DNA of 64,000 bases, from positions 2,728,001 to 2,792,000 of the forward strand of contig JAGPNK010000003.1 of NCBI GenBank assembly GCA_020746835.1. The letters are read 5' to 3'. The notes under the pieces are model-generated. The model was not told where the DNA came from and ran no database searches. It worked only from the letters and a program-made list of their open reading frames with translations. Origin of the DNA: Stachybotrys elegans. Its lineage: Eukaryota; Ascomycota; Sordariomycetes; Hypocreales; Stachybotryaceae. This document shows, piece by piece, positions 23,882 through 35,347 of this stretch. Both the position numbers and the translations under genes were made by a program. How positions within the stretch are numbered: position 1 is the stretch's first letter; every line of letters begins with the position of its first letter.

Positions 23882-25352
23882 GGTGGAATTGGTAGCGGCG
23901 TCGTCTCGGGGGGTTGTTAGGTCGATAGCGAACGCCGTGCTGGAAGATCTAGCAGCAAAGAAGCAGAATGCAGTCGTTGATCGCTACCACGCCTATTGGA
24001 CCATTCATCGAATAGGGTGGTAAATCTTGAATTTCGTGTAGCCAATGATTGTCTGCGCTTGGATAAGATAAGAATCAGGCGAAGTTGGCCTAAGGCCACA
24101 TAGTATGGATTCTCACAAGCAGAAGCTAGTACATCTTAGAAGTGGCCCCATCAACTTTCAAGATGCATAGAACGAATGGGCAATCCTACACTACTACACA
24201 TACTACGGAGTACTCCGTACATACATTATCAAGAGAGCCCTTGAGTGGAAAATGCCGCGCTTGGAGATGGATACTCGTTTCTCAGTTATTTGTGCAAGAG
24301 TATGACTAGAAAATTCCAATGGCTCTTGCCAACTCGGGCCGGCCCTTGGACCTTGGACCTTTTACGGATACTCGGTCCCAGTAAGCTCGGGGTTGAATGT
24401 GAAGTGGCACTGCATGAGAAGGATGATCCTGCACGCCGCGGGCCGAAACACTCATTGGGCAAATCAACGCACATAGCGAGAGGGGAAGACTTTGCTGGCA
24501 CCAATTGCCGTGTTTCTACGGATACCCCGGCAAGTATTACTGCTGAACAGTTGCATAGGTCCCGGCATGTCTGGAGTATTACAATCTCCGTACTCTGTAG
24601 AATCATGTCATCTACGGCGGGCTCTCCTATCCCTGTGAGTGTGATAAGGGTCCTCGCTTGTAAAATCCCACTACAATGAGGCAGGTACTTGCTTCCAGGG
24701 CGAGACAAGCCAGCTTAAGGCATTACATTTTACAACGGGATGTACCGCGTAGTACATTAGTACCTGCATAGATAGGTAGAGTCTAGGCATTTTGAAACGG
24801 AACTATTTCTATCTGGTGGCTAGTCCTATCTGCAACACACATCTTCTGGAGGTATTTCGCTTCCCCGGACCGGAGTGTTGCAGGGGGCTCGGAAAATGCC
24901 ACTCGGAGCGGTGGAAACCCATGATAACTTCGGAATACACCCACGTGCCCATTGGCGCGGCCACTTTATCAGTATGTACATCTTCTGCCCGGAGACTAAA
25001 GATGCACTTAGTACAGTCTTGTTCAGGGAATTTGCCGACCCACAGGCTCAATCCTTGTACCAGACTGTGCTGGAGGTAGGCACAAATTAGAACCAAGTAG
25101 AAAGGTCCCTGCTCACCGATTTCGTCTCTCATCCCAACCCCTCACCCTCAGACGAGTACTTAACCCTCCTTTCTGGCAGAGTGTTTGTCGGCATTGATCC
25201 CTCTTCACTCACATTGGCCAAGATTCACTGCAGCAGGCACACGCGCAGACAGCAAGCCACTACCACCCTACTGACCAATCGCTCACCAGGCACAAATTTC
25301 TTGTCCCACCTGGGTCCTCAACAGAAAAAAAACCAGTACAAGAGCCGGAAAA
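23882..25352. other. divergent region, uS17m / NEP1
   Basis: About 1.5 kb with no supportable gene. It contains a perfect 16-bp palindrome at 24204-24219. Confidence 0.5.
24204..24219. repeat. 16-bp perfect palindrome
   Basis: TACGGAGTACTCCGTA reads identically on both strands. A partial form (CTCCGTACTCTG) appears near 24584. The function is unknown; it may be the foot of a decayed inverted-repeat element or a binding site. Confidence 0.6.
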
Positions 25353-26310
25353 ATGTCTTCTCCTGAACGACGAACCGGTGTCAAGCGACCCAGTAAGGCA
25401 TCTATTCATTTTGCGGCGTCTGCCAACCCGACGCTGCCTCTTTTTTTTCCAACTCGGCATCCAAGAATACACTGTCGCTAACAATGGCCGCTTCTACGTC
25501 AGGGACGCAATCGCTTCCTCCTCCCATGCTTCCCCAGCTTGTCGCTGAGCAATGCACGCCCATCCCCGCCAGCGACAAAGACTCGCAGCGCCTCATTGTA
25601 GTCCTTTCCAATGCCAGTCTCGAGACCTACAAAGCTTCCCACGGCGGCACGAACCGGGCTGGTGTGCACCGAGAGGACAAGTACTCGCTCCTCAACAGCG
25701 ATGAGCACATCGGCGTTCTTCGCAAGATGAACCGAGACATCAGTGATGCTCGGCCTGATATCACCCACCAGGTTGCTCCTCCGGGTCTCCTCTGTCTGCA
25801 TTCAACATGCTGACTCTTAACCTTCGTGCGTAGTGTCTCTTGACGCTCCTAGATTCCCCCATCAACAAGGCCGGCAGGCTTCAGATTTACATCCATACCG
25901 CCAAGGGCGTCCTCATCGAGGTGTCGCCTTCGGTCCGCATTCCTCGAACCTTCAAGCGGTTCGCCGGTCTCATGGTCCAGCTTCTGCACCGACTGTCTAT
26001 TCGTTCCACCAACTCGAACGACAAGCTGCTACGTGTGATTCAGAATCCCATTACGGATCATCTGCCTCCCAACTGCCGCAAGGTGACGCTCAGTTTCGAG
26101 GCCCCCCTTGTTCGTGTCCGCGAGTACATTGAGACGGTGGGCCCCAAGGAGAGCATCTGCGTGTTTGTGGGTGCCATGGCCAAGGGCGCTGATACCTTCG
26201 CCGACTCGCTGGTTGACGAAAAGATTTCCATCAGCAACTTTTCCCTTTCGGCCAGTGTAGCGTGCAGCAAGTTCTGCCATGCCGCAGAGGATGCTTGGGA
26301 TATTTGCTAA
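25353..26310 (+). CDS. EMG1: NEP1/EMG1, 18S rRNA pseudouridine N1-methyltransferase
   Basis: SPOUT-fold enzyme that methylates the hypermodified pseudouridine of 18S rRNA and is needed for 40S assembly in the nucleolus. Exons 25353-25392, 25503-25771 and 25834-26310 give 261 aa. The first exon encodes [13 protein letters not shown]; an alternative start at 25484 ([11 protein letters not shown]) is in frame with exon 2. Conserved blocks are [19 protein letters not shown], the [16 protein letters not shown] junction, [42 protein letters not shown] and the cofactor-site region [11 protein letters not shown] with [19 protein letters not shown]. The length fits the family (about 250 aa). Confidence 0.96.
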
Positions 26311-28481
26311 TGCCTCACACCCTCCATCGTCACCTTACATGGGTGAAGGTGGCTAAGTGAGAGCCGAAGGTTCAAGTTTCAAGGCCGGGTGGCTGGAGGT
26401 CACCATTCTGAGCGAGCGATACAACATCGCCGCGAAGCATGGCGGTCATCCGAGACTTGACCACCTGGGTTTTGGCGCTATCGTTTGTTTTTACAACCAA
26501 AACATTTGGATGCGTTCAACAACAGGTCCAGGGCGATGGTTATCGCTCTGTTGGGAGCCACTTCAACTTGGTTTCCCCTCCTTTCTAACCTCCGTGGCTT
26601 GATTGCAGTGTTTTCCTACGATCAGCAGCTCTCCCAGCGCCATCGGGGGCTCCGGCTGTGTAAATAATTACCAGGCGGGAAGCCCTGATGGTGCGCGCGG
26701 GGGGTCAATCGGGATGGGCGGTGATTGGGCATCGACTCGCTGTCTGCAGCGGTGCCTGGCTGCGACACGCCCAAGGGAGCGACAGGAGAAAAATCTGGAG
26801 GCCCTCTTTTAGGCCTGAATTTTGGGATGAGCAGCTTATGCAGCATATGGACAAGTGGCATAAGACCACCTGGAATAACGAGGCTTACGTCTCACCTACG
26901 GTCTCTCAGTATGTCGAATATTCTAGCTAGATATGTGCTTGATACAACTCGTCATCCCATACCTGCAAGGCGCATCTCCTTCCTCGTGATATGAGGGTCG
27001 GATCTCGGCAATTTACGATGTCGTGGGCTCTGTGGATGATGCCCCTGTGGCAACGTTTGAGCAGACCACATCGTCATGCTGTGTGCTAAGTGTCAAGGCC
27101 CTTCCGACCGCCTCGTTGCTTCCATTTTCTTGAAGGATGGGGGCTGACCTGCGCGTCGCATACGTCAAGCCCTGGTGCATCTGCATGCAGTTTCTGCATC
27201 GTAACACGAGTCCGGTCCCCCCCTTCGACTTGAGGTAATGAGAGAAAAACCAGGACAGAAACTCTTTTTGAGAATGAGGTAGTGGGTCGTCAAACACTTG
27301 CTTCCCTGCCACCTAAGGTTGATAGATCACCTCCCGCGACGTGGCACGCCTTCATCCACGCACCATGATGGGGCGTTTCCAGTAGCCCGTTTGTGTGTGG
27401 CCACCTAGGTCAAGGATAAAATGTTGTGGCCCTCTGACACGATATGACGGCATCTGTCTTGATGTGATCTGTTCAGTGACCTGGCGGTGGCTCCTTGTAC
27501 CGTTTTTTACCTTGCTTTCCTCGTATTCCCCTAGGTAGAGAGACAAAGGCAAAAAACATGGCACCCCGTTTTCGTCGGCCATAGAAAATCAGAAAAGGAG
27601 AGGCTTGGGCACAGAAGGGTGAAAGTTGGGTTCGGCGGGGCTGCTGCATGCACTCGTCGTGCTACTGACAAGCCTATTGGGGATGGAAGTGCCGCCCTGA
27701 GGTAGATGATTCGTTGCGCGTCAGGCGGAAAGACGCAGCGGGCCAGCTGGATGCCGTCCAATAATGGTACATATGTACGGGCTTGGGTGGGCAGTTCTTG
27801 TCGGACGCAGGAGGCTGGGCCAGTCTTGGTCGTTTAGGTTGCTGGATGAAAACGCTCTCGTGGCGTGGCGGGACCCATCCATTGTCCATCTGAGCTGGGC
27901 TGGCTGGGGGCTGGATGGGCTTGGACTGCCCTGGACTCCTTGGACTCCATCGGACCTTGGTGCATTGGTGGACGGGTGATTCCTGCATGTGCGCAGGTCA
28001 CTTTGAACAGTCTCCGTCCCTGCGTCGTTGCTATGTATAAGAGATGGGCCGCTGTCCGAGGACGCAGACGCGATGGTGGTTCCGCGGCTATCCCCTCCTC
28101 CAACCCGCCGTCCTTGTGCGGCGACAGCTTTGCCAAAGACCCAAAGTGCCCATCAGCCTGAGGCGACTCAGACCAGCCACTTCGGCCAGTTTCACCTACT
28201 CGAAATACCATCGCACGCGCGCGGCACACCAGGTGTTTCGGCTCGCGTCAGCCATTCAGTCCCCAGTGAGGAATAGGCCGTGAAATTATTCACCACAATT
28301 CCGCAGCCACTGTCGGGGACCCCTACTCCCTTCCAGCTCCTCTGACTCCTACCTACCTCACTCATCCATCCTTGGAGGGGGTCAACAAGGGTCCAGCACA
28401 AGAGGGCGGCCCTTTTGTATTCATTGTTTATATATAGGCATATATATATACGCATCGTCGCGCCGGCGGAGCAGAACGGCC
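26311..28481. other. long intergenic region upstream of the VOC-domain gene
   Basis: About 2.2 kb, the second longest gene-free stretch of the euchromatic part. Several open frames of 60-130 codons overlap on both strands but none has a recognisable domain. It may carry a long 5'UTR or noncoding transcript; nothing specific is supported. Confidence 0.4.
28427..28450 (+). promoter_or_regulatory. TATA-like tract upstream of the VOC-domain gene
   Basis: TTTATATATAGG and TATATATATACG lie about 30-55 bp upstream of the ATG at 28482. They are candidate TATA elements; their closeness to the ATG implies a very short leader or a start further upstream. Confidence 0.35.
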
Positions 28482-30422
28482 ATGGTCGTGCCGTTCATCG
28501 ACGTCTCGAACCTGCCAGCGTCGTCGTCGTTTTACTCGGCAGTCCTACAGCCTCTGGGACTGTCTTACCTCGCCCCCGCGACATCTGGGCTCGTATCCAC
28601 TACCGTCGATCGTGACCCGCCTCCCTCGGCAGCCTTCGGCCACCACAGGACTGAGGCGCTGCACCTACGACAGACGCCTAATCCCCTGGAGCCGCTTAGG
28701 CTCTCGTCACTGGTTCTCACCGCCCCGTCGCGGGCCGCTGTGACTGGTTTTCACGCCTGCGCTCTCAGGGCAAACCCGTGGCCCCTGAGTGGTCCCAAAA
28801 CCGGGCCTTGGCTGGGCACTGACAGCGGTGTGTGTCGGGCCATTGCCTACGATCTCGACGGCAACAAGATGGAGGTTGTTTACCCTGATCCCCGTTCTGC
28901 AAAAGACGACGTCCAGTACACCGGCTCCTCGGTACGCACCACCCAGTCCACCCGTGAAGAGGTCGGCCGCATTCTCGACTGGAACTACGACGTCGCCTCC
29001 GCTCGACCCAGGACAACATTCCCTTGTTCGAATCCCGAATCTTACGAACGTCCCTTCACTTCCTCCCTGCATTCGCGCCCCGATCCAGACTTTTACGGCA
29101 TGTCCGTAAATCCATTTGCCTCCTCGGCGCACTCCAAGCCCGAAATGTCGTCTCGAGCCCTCGAACATCACTACCAGCCTTCGTACGCTCCTCCCCGGCG
29201 GAGTCTGACGCACCGTGAACCCTCGTCCAGACCCTACGCACCAGTACCTCCCACGACTGCGTCAGCAGCTCAACCCTCGGCAGCAGCACAACGCGATCCC
29301 CCCCCCGTGTCCGCGTCCCCTCGCCAAAGCTCTACGTCTAGCGGCCTCAACACCACCACCGTCGTTGGCGCCATCCTCGGTGTTGCTGCAGGCGCAGCTG
29401 TAACTTACGGGCTTGTGTCCCGGGACAGGGACCGAAGACCCCGCCAAGAGGTGGAAGTTCCCCCGGTCCTCCCCCGCCGCGCTACTTTCCCCGAGAAGTT
29501 CGAGAGGTACGAGAAGTACGAGAAGTACGAGCCAGACCGCCGCAGTGTTCGTAGCATTCACGAAGACCGAAAATCGAATTATGACGACCGAAGATCAAGC
29601 CATGACGACTACCCGCCTCGCAGCAACAAGCATTTTTATGCCGATGTCGTTGACGACTACGCAGATGTCTGGCCTCCTCAGCGCTACTTGACCGAGGGCA
29701 GCCACCACACGGCACGCAGCGTTCACAGCAGCCACAGCGCTTCCAAGCCACCTCCTGCCCGGAGTCGTGCCACGATGGACGACGCTTTTGATGCTCGAAG
29801 TCGCCATTCGTCCCGTTATAATCCCGCTCGTGCTCCATCAGTTCGTTCACGCAGCGAGACGCCGATTGAACGGTCGCCGTATGTCGCCGTGGATGTGGAC
29901 AATCGCAGCCAGGCCCATTCGCATTCTCGGCGCAGTGTCGTCCCCAAAGCACCAAGCTCACACAGCCGCTCGCAAAAGCCTTCGTACGATACCGAGCAGG
30001 ACACGTACGTATCTGCGCGGACACACAAGACTTCAGGCACGGTGCGTCCACCAGCCACGCAGCCGGCCTTTATCTATCCGCCGGCCGCCCGAGCACCAAT
30101 TGCTTATAACGCCGTGGCCCGACCACCAGTTCCCGAGCCCGAGATCTATGACGCAGAGGACGAGTATGTGGTGAGAAGCAGGGCTGGCAACAAACACACT
30201 ACCACCAGGTTCACTGTCAGCGGCGGCCAGGTGACTATGCATCCTGCGAGCAGGGCTCAGAGTCAAATATCTGCCAGGCATATCCCTCTGCCTGCAAGCG
30301 GAGTGGGCAGCAGTGATGCCAATTGGGACGACGACATGGAGAGCGTTGTCCCTGATGATAGCATCAGCTGTGTGGGCAGCAAGCCAAGTCGTCGAAGTCG
30401 AAGGCGTCACCACCGCGACTAA
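28482..30422 (+). CDS. VOC (glyoxalase-fold) domain protein with one membrane span and a long Ser/Arg-rich tail
   Basis: Single exon of 646 aa. Residues 3-140 resemble a vicinal-oxygen-chelate domain: VPFIDVSNLPASSSFYSAVL, then an LGL motif, GFHACALRANPW, and AYDLDGNKMEVVYPDP with the usual C-terminal Glu. The first metal ligand, usually His near the N-terminus, is Asp here, so activity is doubtful. Residues 150-285 are Pro/Ser-rich. TTVVGAILGVAAGAAVTYGL (about 291-311) is one Gly-zipper membrane span, followed at once by basic residues and a YEKYEKYE repeat. The remainder is disordered, with many RS/RR/SH motifs, and ends RRSRRRHHRD. Substrate and location are unknown. I regard it as a fungal membrane-anchored VOC protein, not a classical glyoxalase I. 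Confidence 0.8.
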   Translation: MVVPFIDVSNLPASSSFYSAVLQPLGLSYLAPATSGLVSTTVDRDPPPSAAFGHHRTEALHLRQTPNPLEPLRLSSLVLTAPSRAAVTGFHACALRANPWPLSGPKTGPWLGTDSGVCRAIAYDLDGNKMEVVYPDPRSAKDDVQYTGSSVRTTQSTREEVGRILDWNYDVASARPRTTFPCSNPESYERPFTSSLHSRPDPDFYGMSVNPFASSAHSKPEMSSRALEHHYQPSYAPPRRSLTHREPSSRPYAPVPPTTASAAQPSAAAQRDPPPVSASPRQSSTSSGLNTTTVVGAILGVAAGAAVTYGLVSRDRDRRPRQEVEVPPVLPRRATFPEKFERYEKYEKYEPDRRSVRSIHEDRKSNYDDRRSSHDDYPPRSNKHFYADVVDDYADVWPPQRYLTEGSHHTARSVHSSHSASKPPPARSRATMDDAFDARSRHSSRYNPARAPSVRSRSETPIERSPYVAVDVDNRSQAHSHSRRSVVPKAPSSHSRSQKPSYDTEQDTYVSARTHKTSGTVRPPATQPAFIYPPAARAPIAYNAVARPPVPEPEIYDAEDEYVVRSRAGNKHTTTRFTVSGGQVTMHPASRAQSQISARHIPLPASGVGSSDANWDDDMESVVPDDSISCVGSKPSRRSRRRHHRD

Positions 30423-31371
30423 AATCCTTGCACTGATAAGATGCATGGTACTACAAGAGTCAGGTTTTTCGAGGAATACAGAGCTGCCCCCCCCCCCCCC
30501 CCCCCGTCAGAGTAGGGACTGGGCTTTCGAGGGCCAGCATGAACAGCAGTAACAGAGCGCGACCCAGGTGGGCCAGCATGTCATGAGGTTTCATTAGACG
30601 AGCATATGAGCACTGGGCTTCTACATGCATGAGTAGCATCGTAAGAGTCATGGCGTTGGAGCAATAATGTCTGAACTCTTTTGTCACTATAAACCAGTTA
30701 CACGTCAGGTAATGGAGTTTCGGGAGCTTTGACATAGTAAACGGCCATTCGGGGACACGCAGCTATAGCATAGCATGCGGTGCGACAAGCCTCACATGCT
30801 CTTTTGAAACGCGCATCTTTCCCACAGAGACCACTTGCCTTTCAAGACAAATATACCTACCTACCATTGTGCCTGATACAGCAGTATCAGCAACGGGATT
30901 CGGCCATTTACATTCATATCCCTCGGCCAAATTTTGTTCCTCCTGTTTCCTTCGCATTTAACTGCTTATCTCATGCTGCCCATGTCGATCGCCGCTTCTT
31001 AAGGCATTTACTTGTGTGGCGCCAAAACCCCCACAAGCGCCTGCCTCCCACCTTGCTTGACCTGAGCGGCTTCGCTCCGATTCTCGGCCTCCACAAATGA
31101 AGCCCACTCAATGACTCCAAACTAAAGGCCGTATTCGTCGGACTCGCCCAAGGCCCTAAGGTAGACGGTCATCTGCTGTCAGGCTATTTGTTTAGTGACA
31201 GACTCCTTTGCTTCGTGGTTGTCCCATAATCTATTGGAGGATTTTGCCGATTGACTTTGCTCCAGGCAACAGGACTCACGGCATCTTCTCGCATCCATTC
31301 ATCTTTGTTGGCAGGACATTGCACCCTCCTGGTTCTGTCTTGGAATATTTTGTAACACTACAACGAAAACG
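30423..31371. other. intergenic with long poly-C run
   Basis: About 0.95 kb between the VOC-domain gene and cystathionine gamma-synthase. It contains a 19-C homopolymer just after the VOC stop codon. No gene is supported. Confidence 0.5.
30487..30505. repeat. poly-C run of 19
   Basis: Uninterrupted C homopolymer about 65 bp downstream of the VOC-domain gene stop, probably within its 3'UTR. Confidence 0.9.
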
Positions 31372-33305
31372 ATGCCATCCTTCACTGTTGGAGCGTCCAT
31401 TCCCCCCGATACAGCTCATGTAAGTTTGGCGGCGCATCATTCGACTCGGGACAGACTGGATACCCGGCTAACATCTCCTTCAGGCCGTGAGTGTATCTCT
31501 ACCCACGTGGGGGAGTAACGTTGGTTATGAGGAAGGCGATCCCGCCGTGGTCAATTCTATGACCACTGGCTATCCCCGGTAGGTCAAGGCAACATGACCA
31601 AATCATTGCATCTGCCCAGGCTGACACGTTGCTCAGCTTCTTCGTCCACCGAGGTATAGAGGCACTGGCCCAAGACATTGTGGCCAGGCATGGCTCAACT
31701 GGCCAGCGCGCTTTCCTCTTCCCTACACACAGCGCAGCCAGCCGTTGTCAGGACTTTGTAAAGTCCTTGGTTACTGAAGACCTTGCAAGTAAGACAAGGG
31801 CTATTGACTTTGTCTTGGACTCAACAAAGCACGCATCGCCTATGCTCAAGGCTCTGGCGCCAAGGATATCAGCTGTCATCTTGCCGGATGCGGCGTACTC
31901 GGCAGGAAAGCAGTATTGGCAGCATACAGGCGATGGCGTGTCAAGTCGACAAGCTGAATTCTGTCATGTTCTCTTCACCGAAAACCTTTTGGTACCAGTT
32001 TCGGATGTGCAGCAGCAACCTGCTGAGCTGTCCCAGCCCAGGCCCCTACGGGGACCCAAGCGATACCAGCGGAAAGACTCGCTTGATGGTATTCCTCCAC
32101 CCGTCTCAAAGCCTCCCTCTCCTCCTGCCGAGTCCCTTCTCGAATCTCAAGAGAGCTCGCGGTTTCTGGAAGAGCGTTTTGGTCGAAACCTCGACCTGTC
32201 TCTTGTGGAACCCGCCAAGTCAGCGATCCGAAGGCGAATTGCCGGTTCTTTGGCTCACGATGCCGACCACGACAACGACGCAAGTTCAGTAACACCGACG
32301 CACAGCAGAGGTGTGGGAAACCTGAAGGAGGGTGACGTCTTCCTGTTCCCGGCGGGCATGAACGCCATCTACAATACACACCGTGCGCTTCTGAAAGCCA
32401 GGGAGCCCCTGAAAAGCATCAACCTTGGCTTCCCCTATGTCGATACTCTGAAGATCCTTGAAAAATTTGGTCCTGGTTGTCAATTCTACGGCCGGGCATC
32501 CGATGAAGATCTGGATGACCTTGAAAAGCGTCTGAGGGGTGGGGAGCGCTTTCTGGCCTTGTTTTGCGAGTTTCCCGGAAATCCACTCCTCATTTGCCCA
32601 GACCTTGAGCGGATTAGAAAGCTGGCTGATGAGTTTGATTTCGCCCTCGTTGTTGATGAGACCATCGGCACTTTTGCCAACATCAACGTTCTGCAAGTAG
32701 CAGATGTGGTTGTCAGCAGTCTTACCAAGATTTTCTCGGGAGACTGCAACGTTATGGGTGGAGGCCTAATTCTCAATCCAGAGGGGCGATACTACAGAGC
32801 TCTCCAGGCGGCCCTGCACGAAATATACGAAGATGCGTACTGGCCAGAGGATGTGGTGTTCATGGAGAGGAACAGTCGAGACTTCATGACTCGAATGGAA
32901 CGCATTAATGTCAACTCGGAGGCTATCTGCGACATCCTCCTCGAAACACCCATCGCCAAATCGGTATATTATCCCAAGCACAACCCTTCTAGGTGCAACT
33001 ACGATAAGTACCGGCTTCCCAACGGCGGGTATGGCGGCCTCGTCTCCGTCGTCTTCCAGCGCAAGGAGCAGGCACACGCCTTCTTTGACGCTCTAGATAT
33101 TGCCAAGGGTCCCAGTCTCGGTACTAATTTCACCCTCGCCTCCCCCTATGTCCTTCTGGCACATTACCAGGAGTTGGACTGGGCTGCAGAGTACGGGGTC
33201 GATCCAGACCTTGTACGCATTAGTGTCGGGCTGGAGGAGACGGATGAGTTGCGCAGGATTTTCGAGAAGGCACTGGCTGCTGCTACAGCAGTGTCGAGCA
33301 CATAG
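31372..33305 (+). CDS. cystathionine gamma-synthase
   Basis: PLP enzyme that joins an O-acyl-homoserine and cysteine to cystathionine in transsulfuration toward methionine. Exons 31372-31419, 31484-31578 and 31637-33305 give 603 aa. The spliced N-terminus is typical of the fungal enzyme: [19 protein letters not shown], then [20 protein letters not shown]. The large domain has [35 protein letters not shown] and [13 protein letters not shown]. The Schiff-base lysine is K412 in SSLTKIFSG. The C-terminal domain includes [18 protein letters not shown] and [20 protein letters not shown] polar, Pro/Ser-rich insert sits at about residues 160-240. The two 5' introns mean the start cannot be seen from the long frame alone. 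Confidence 0.93.
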
Positions 33306-33642
33306 GGTGCTCCTGGAATTTTACCATAGGCCGCCCGGCTTCGAAACAGCACATGTCGTGTTCAACTCACACATGGGGCGACTCGAATAAGAGGGAGGAG
33401 CACCCGCTTGTACATGAACCCCTCGTCGCCCATCTGTTTAGGTTCAGCTTATTGAGACAGTAATTTGAGACATGGTTGGCCGTACCTAGATGTGTAATTC
33501 CACCTCGTGAGTACGGAGCGTTGACTAGCCCGTAGCTTCCCATTGCATTGGATAGTCTGTAAGATGGAGAGATTTGCAAGTCCAGGTGATTTGCTGGTCC
33601 TCAGCACATGTGGGTGTAATACGAACTCATCTTCCAGAGTCC
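33306..33642. other. convergent 3' region
   Basis: Tail-to-tail interval of about 340 bp; nothing else seen. Confidence 0.5.
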
Positions 33643-35347
33643 TCACATGGTAGAGCATCCCATCCCTATGTATCCAGGGCCATATTCTTCGATGGCACGC
33701 TCGACTTCATTGGCGCGTTGCTTCTCCTTGACTTCCTTGGGGAAATACTTCTTGAGATACTTCTCGAGTTCATCATCAATGTTGTCTTGGTTCAAGTTAG
33801 CATAGCCGAATCAAGGACTGCGTGGTGGAAACAAGAGCCTTAGGTTCAACCTACCAATGTTGGCTGCCAGAACCACATCTGCCCTACATAGAGGGCAAAA
33901 CCTCTCCTCTGCTCTCTGTAGCTTGACTGTGCATCGAATGCAGAAGACATGGTTGCAGGCGAGCCGCACTGGCCTCCACGGCACGGACATGCATATCGGA
34001 CAAGAATGGTCGCTCAGCTGGGGAACAATGGTAATGAGGCTTTTCGACATATGGGTGCATATATCCACGGCGATGTTCTTGGACAGTATACGATGGGATC
34101 GCAACATGTCTGCAGAGGCCATTGCGGTACGCAGAGCGGTTCTCTTGTCGAACTCTTATTGAGTATCAGCATTGGGGGTCGACGAGGAGGCAGAGGTCAC
34201 GGGCTGGGAATACTTACTCTTCAGGATTTTGCGCACGGCGATTTTGTTTAGTTCCTGGAACTGTAGATTCTTGAGTAGAATCGCGTTGAGCCTCAGAAAT
34301 CTAGCGTAAGCCATCCGACTCTCGCGGATCTTGAATTGCTTGACCAGGTTACGCTTTTCGACTTCGGCCTGGAACCATTGCAGCTGCGTCAGAGCAGCTG
34401 CGCTGGATCGGGCGCCGTGGTCCTGCTCGTGGGTAGCAAAGAAGACCTCCGCATCGAGGTAAACCTCGAATATCCATCTCCATCGTGCAAGATCGGTCCT
34501 GGAGAACCGGTGTTTCTGGCATGCCTCGGAAACTTCTTCGCCGAGGGCCTTGACCTCGGCGTTCATCTTGGCACTTTCGTTGGCTTGCAGCTCGTCGAGC
34601 TTGTGGACGTCGTCTTGGAGCATGCCAAAGAACTGTCCATCGAAGGTAAGCGGCACCTGGATGACATCGCCGCAGCCAGCCGTAGTTGGCTCGTGAGCTC
34701 CTTGTGGTGGTGCTGCTGCTGCTGTCGACGACACACGGGGGTCTATCCCGGGGTGAAGCTCGGGAGACGGTTCCTCCTTCATCGTCAGAGTGGCATGGTG
34801 GGGGCTATGTGCAAGAGTTTCGAGGAGGCGCCGTGAGGGAGGGTCTAAAGATGCATCGACGGGAACACCATCTTGGAGTCGGACATGGAATGTAAGTCTA
34901 GGCTGGATCGACGTATCGTCGGAGGAAGCTAAATGGGACGTCAGGACTGGGCCTTGTCATGTTGGGGCGGCTGTCTGGCAGGCAGAGAGGGAGGTATGCC
35001 TGTGTGTATATACAATAGACTGGACCACGCCACGGGGTTGGTTGTTGGTTGTTGGTTGAGACATACATCTAAGAGCATAACGCAGAGCCGGGAGACCATC
35101 TTCTTGAGGCTGTAGAAGGGCTCGCAGGGTGTCTGGGTCCAGCCCAATCTCAAGAAGCTCAGACTGGACCTTCTTCAGACACTTTTTTAGCTGGCCATAG
35201 GGGATAGCCTGTTCCACCCATGTGGGAGGGAAGCCTGTGGAGGAGGAGCAGCGTCAGGGCCCTGCATGGACGGGTGGTACGGAGAAGAGCATGGCTCGTC
35301 ATACCTTGGGTAGCAAGTGATGCTCGAAAATTGTGCGCAAACTTCAT
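33643..35347 (-). CDS. SPX-domain RING-finger protein, probable E3 ubiquitin ligase
   Basis: Five exons (35347-35305, 35234-35067, 34928-34218, 34154-33855, 33785-33643) give 454 aa. The N-terminus MKFAHNFRASLATQGFPPTW continues into AIPYGQLKKCLKKVQSELLE, the start of an SPX domain with the Lys cluster that binds inositol pyrophosphates. The SPX core resumes at KLDELQANESAKMNAEV, FFATHEQDHGARSS and RMAYARFLRLNAILLKNLQF, ending KIAVRKILKKFDKRTAL. A C3HC4 RING follows: CPICMSVPWRPVRLACNHVF, then CIRCTVKL and CPLCRADVV. The tail is a charged helix ending GYIGMGCSTM. The architecture suggests ubiquitylation controlled by phosphate status. Targets are unknown. Confidence 0.93.

Noticed and set aside
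28707..29213. 168-codon frame antisense to the VOC-domain gene
   Set aside because: It lies wholly inside a well supported coding exon and its peptide is the Arg/Gly-rich reading expected from the complement of that sequence.
31372..33305. A biosynthetic gene cluster around cystathionine gamma-synthase, the VOC protein and the transporter
   Set aside because: No polyketide synthase, NRPS, terpene cyclase, P450 or pathway regulator is present; the neighbours are unrelated housekeeping genes.
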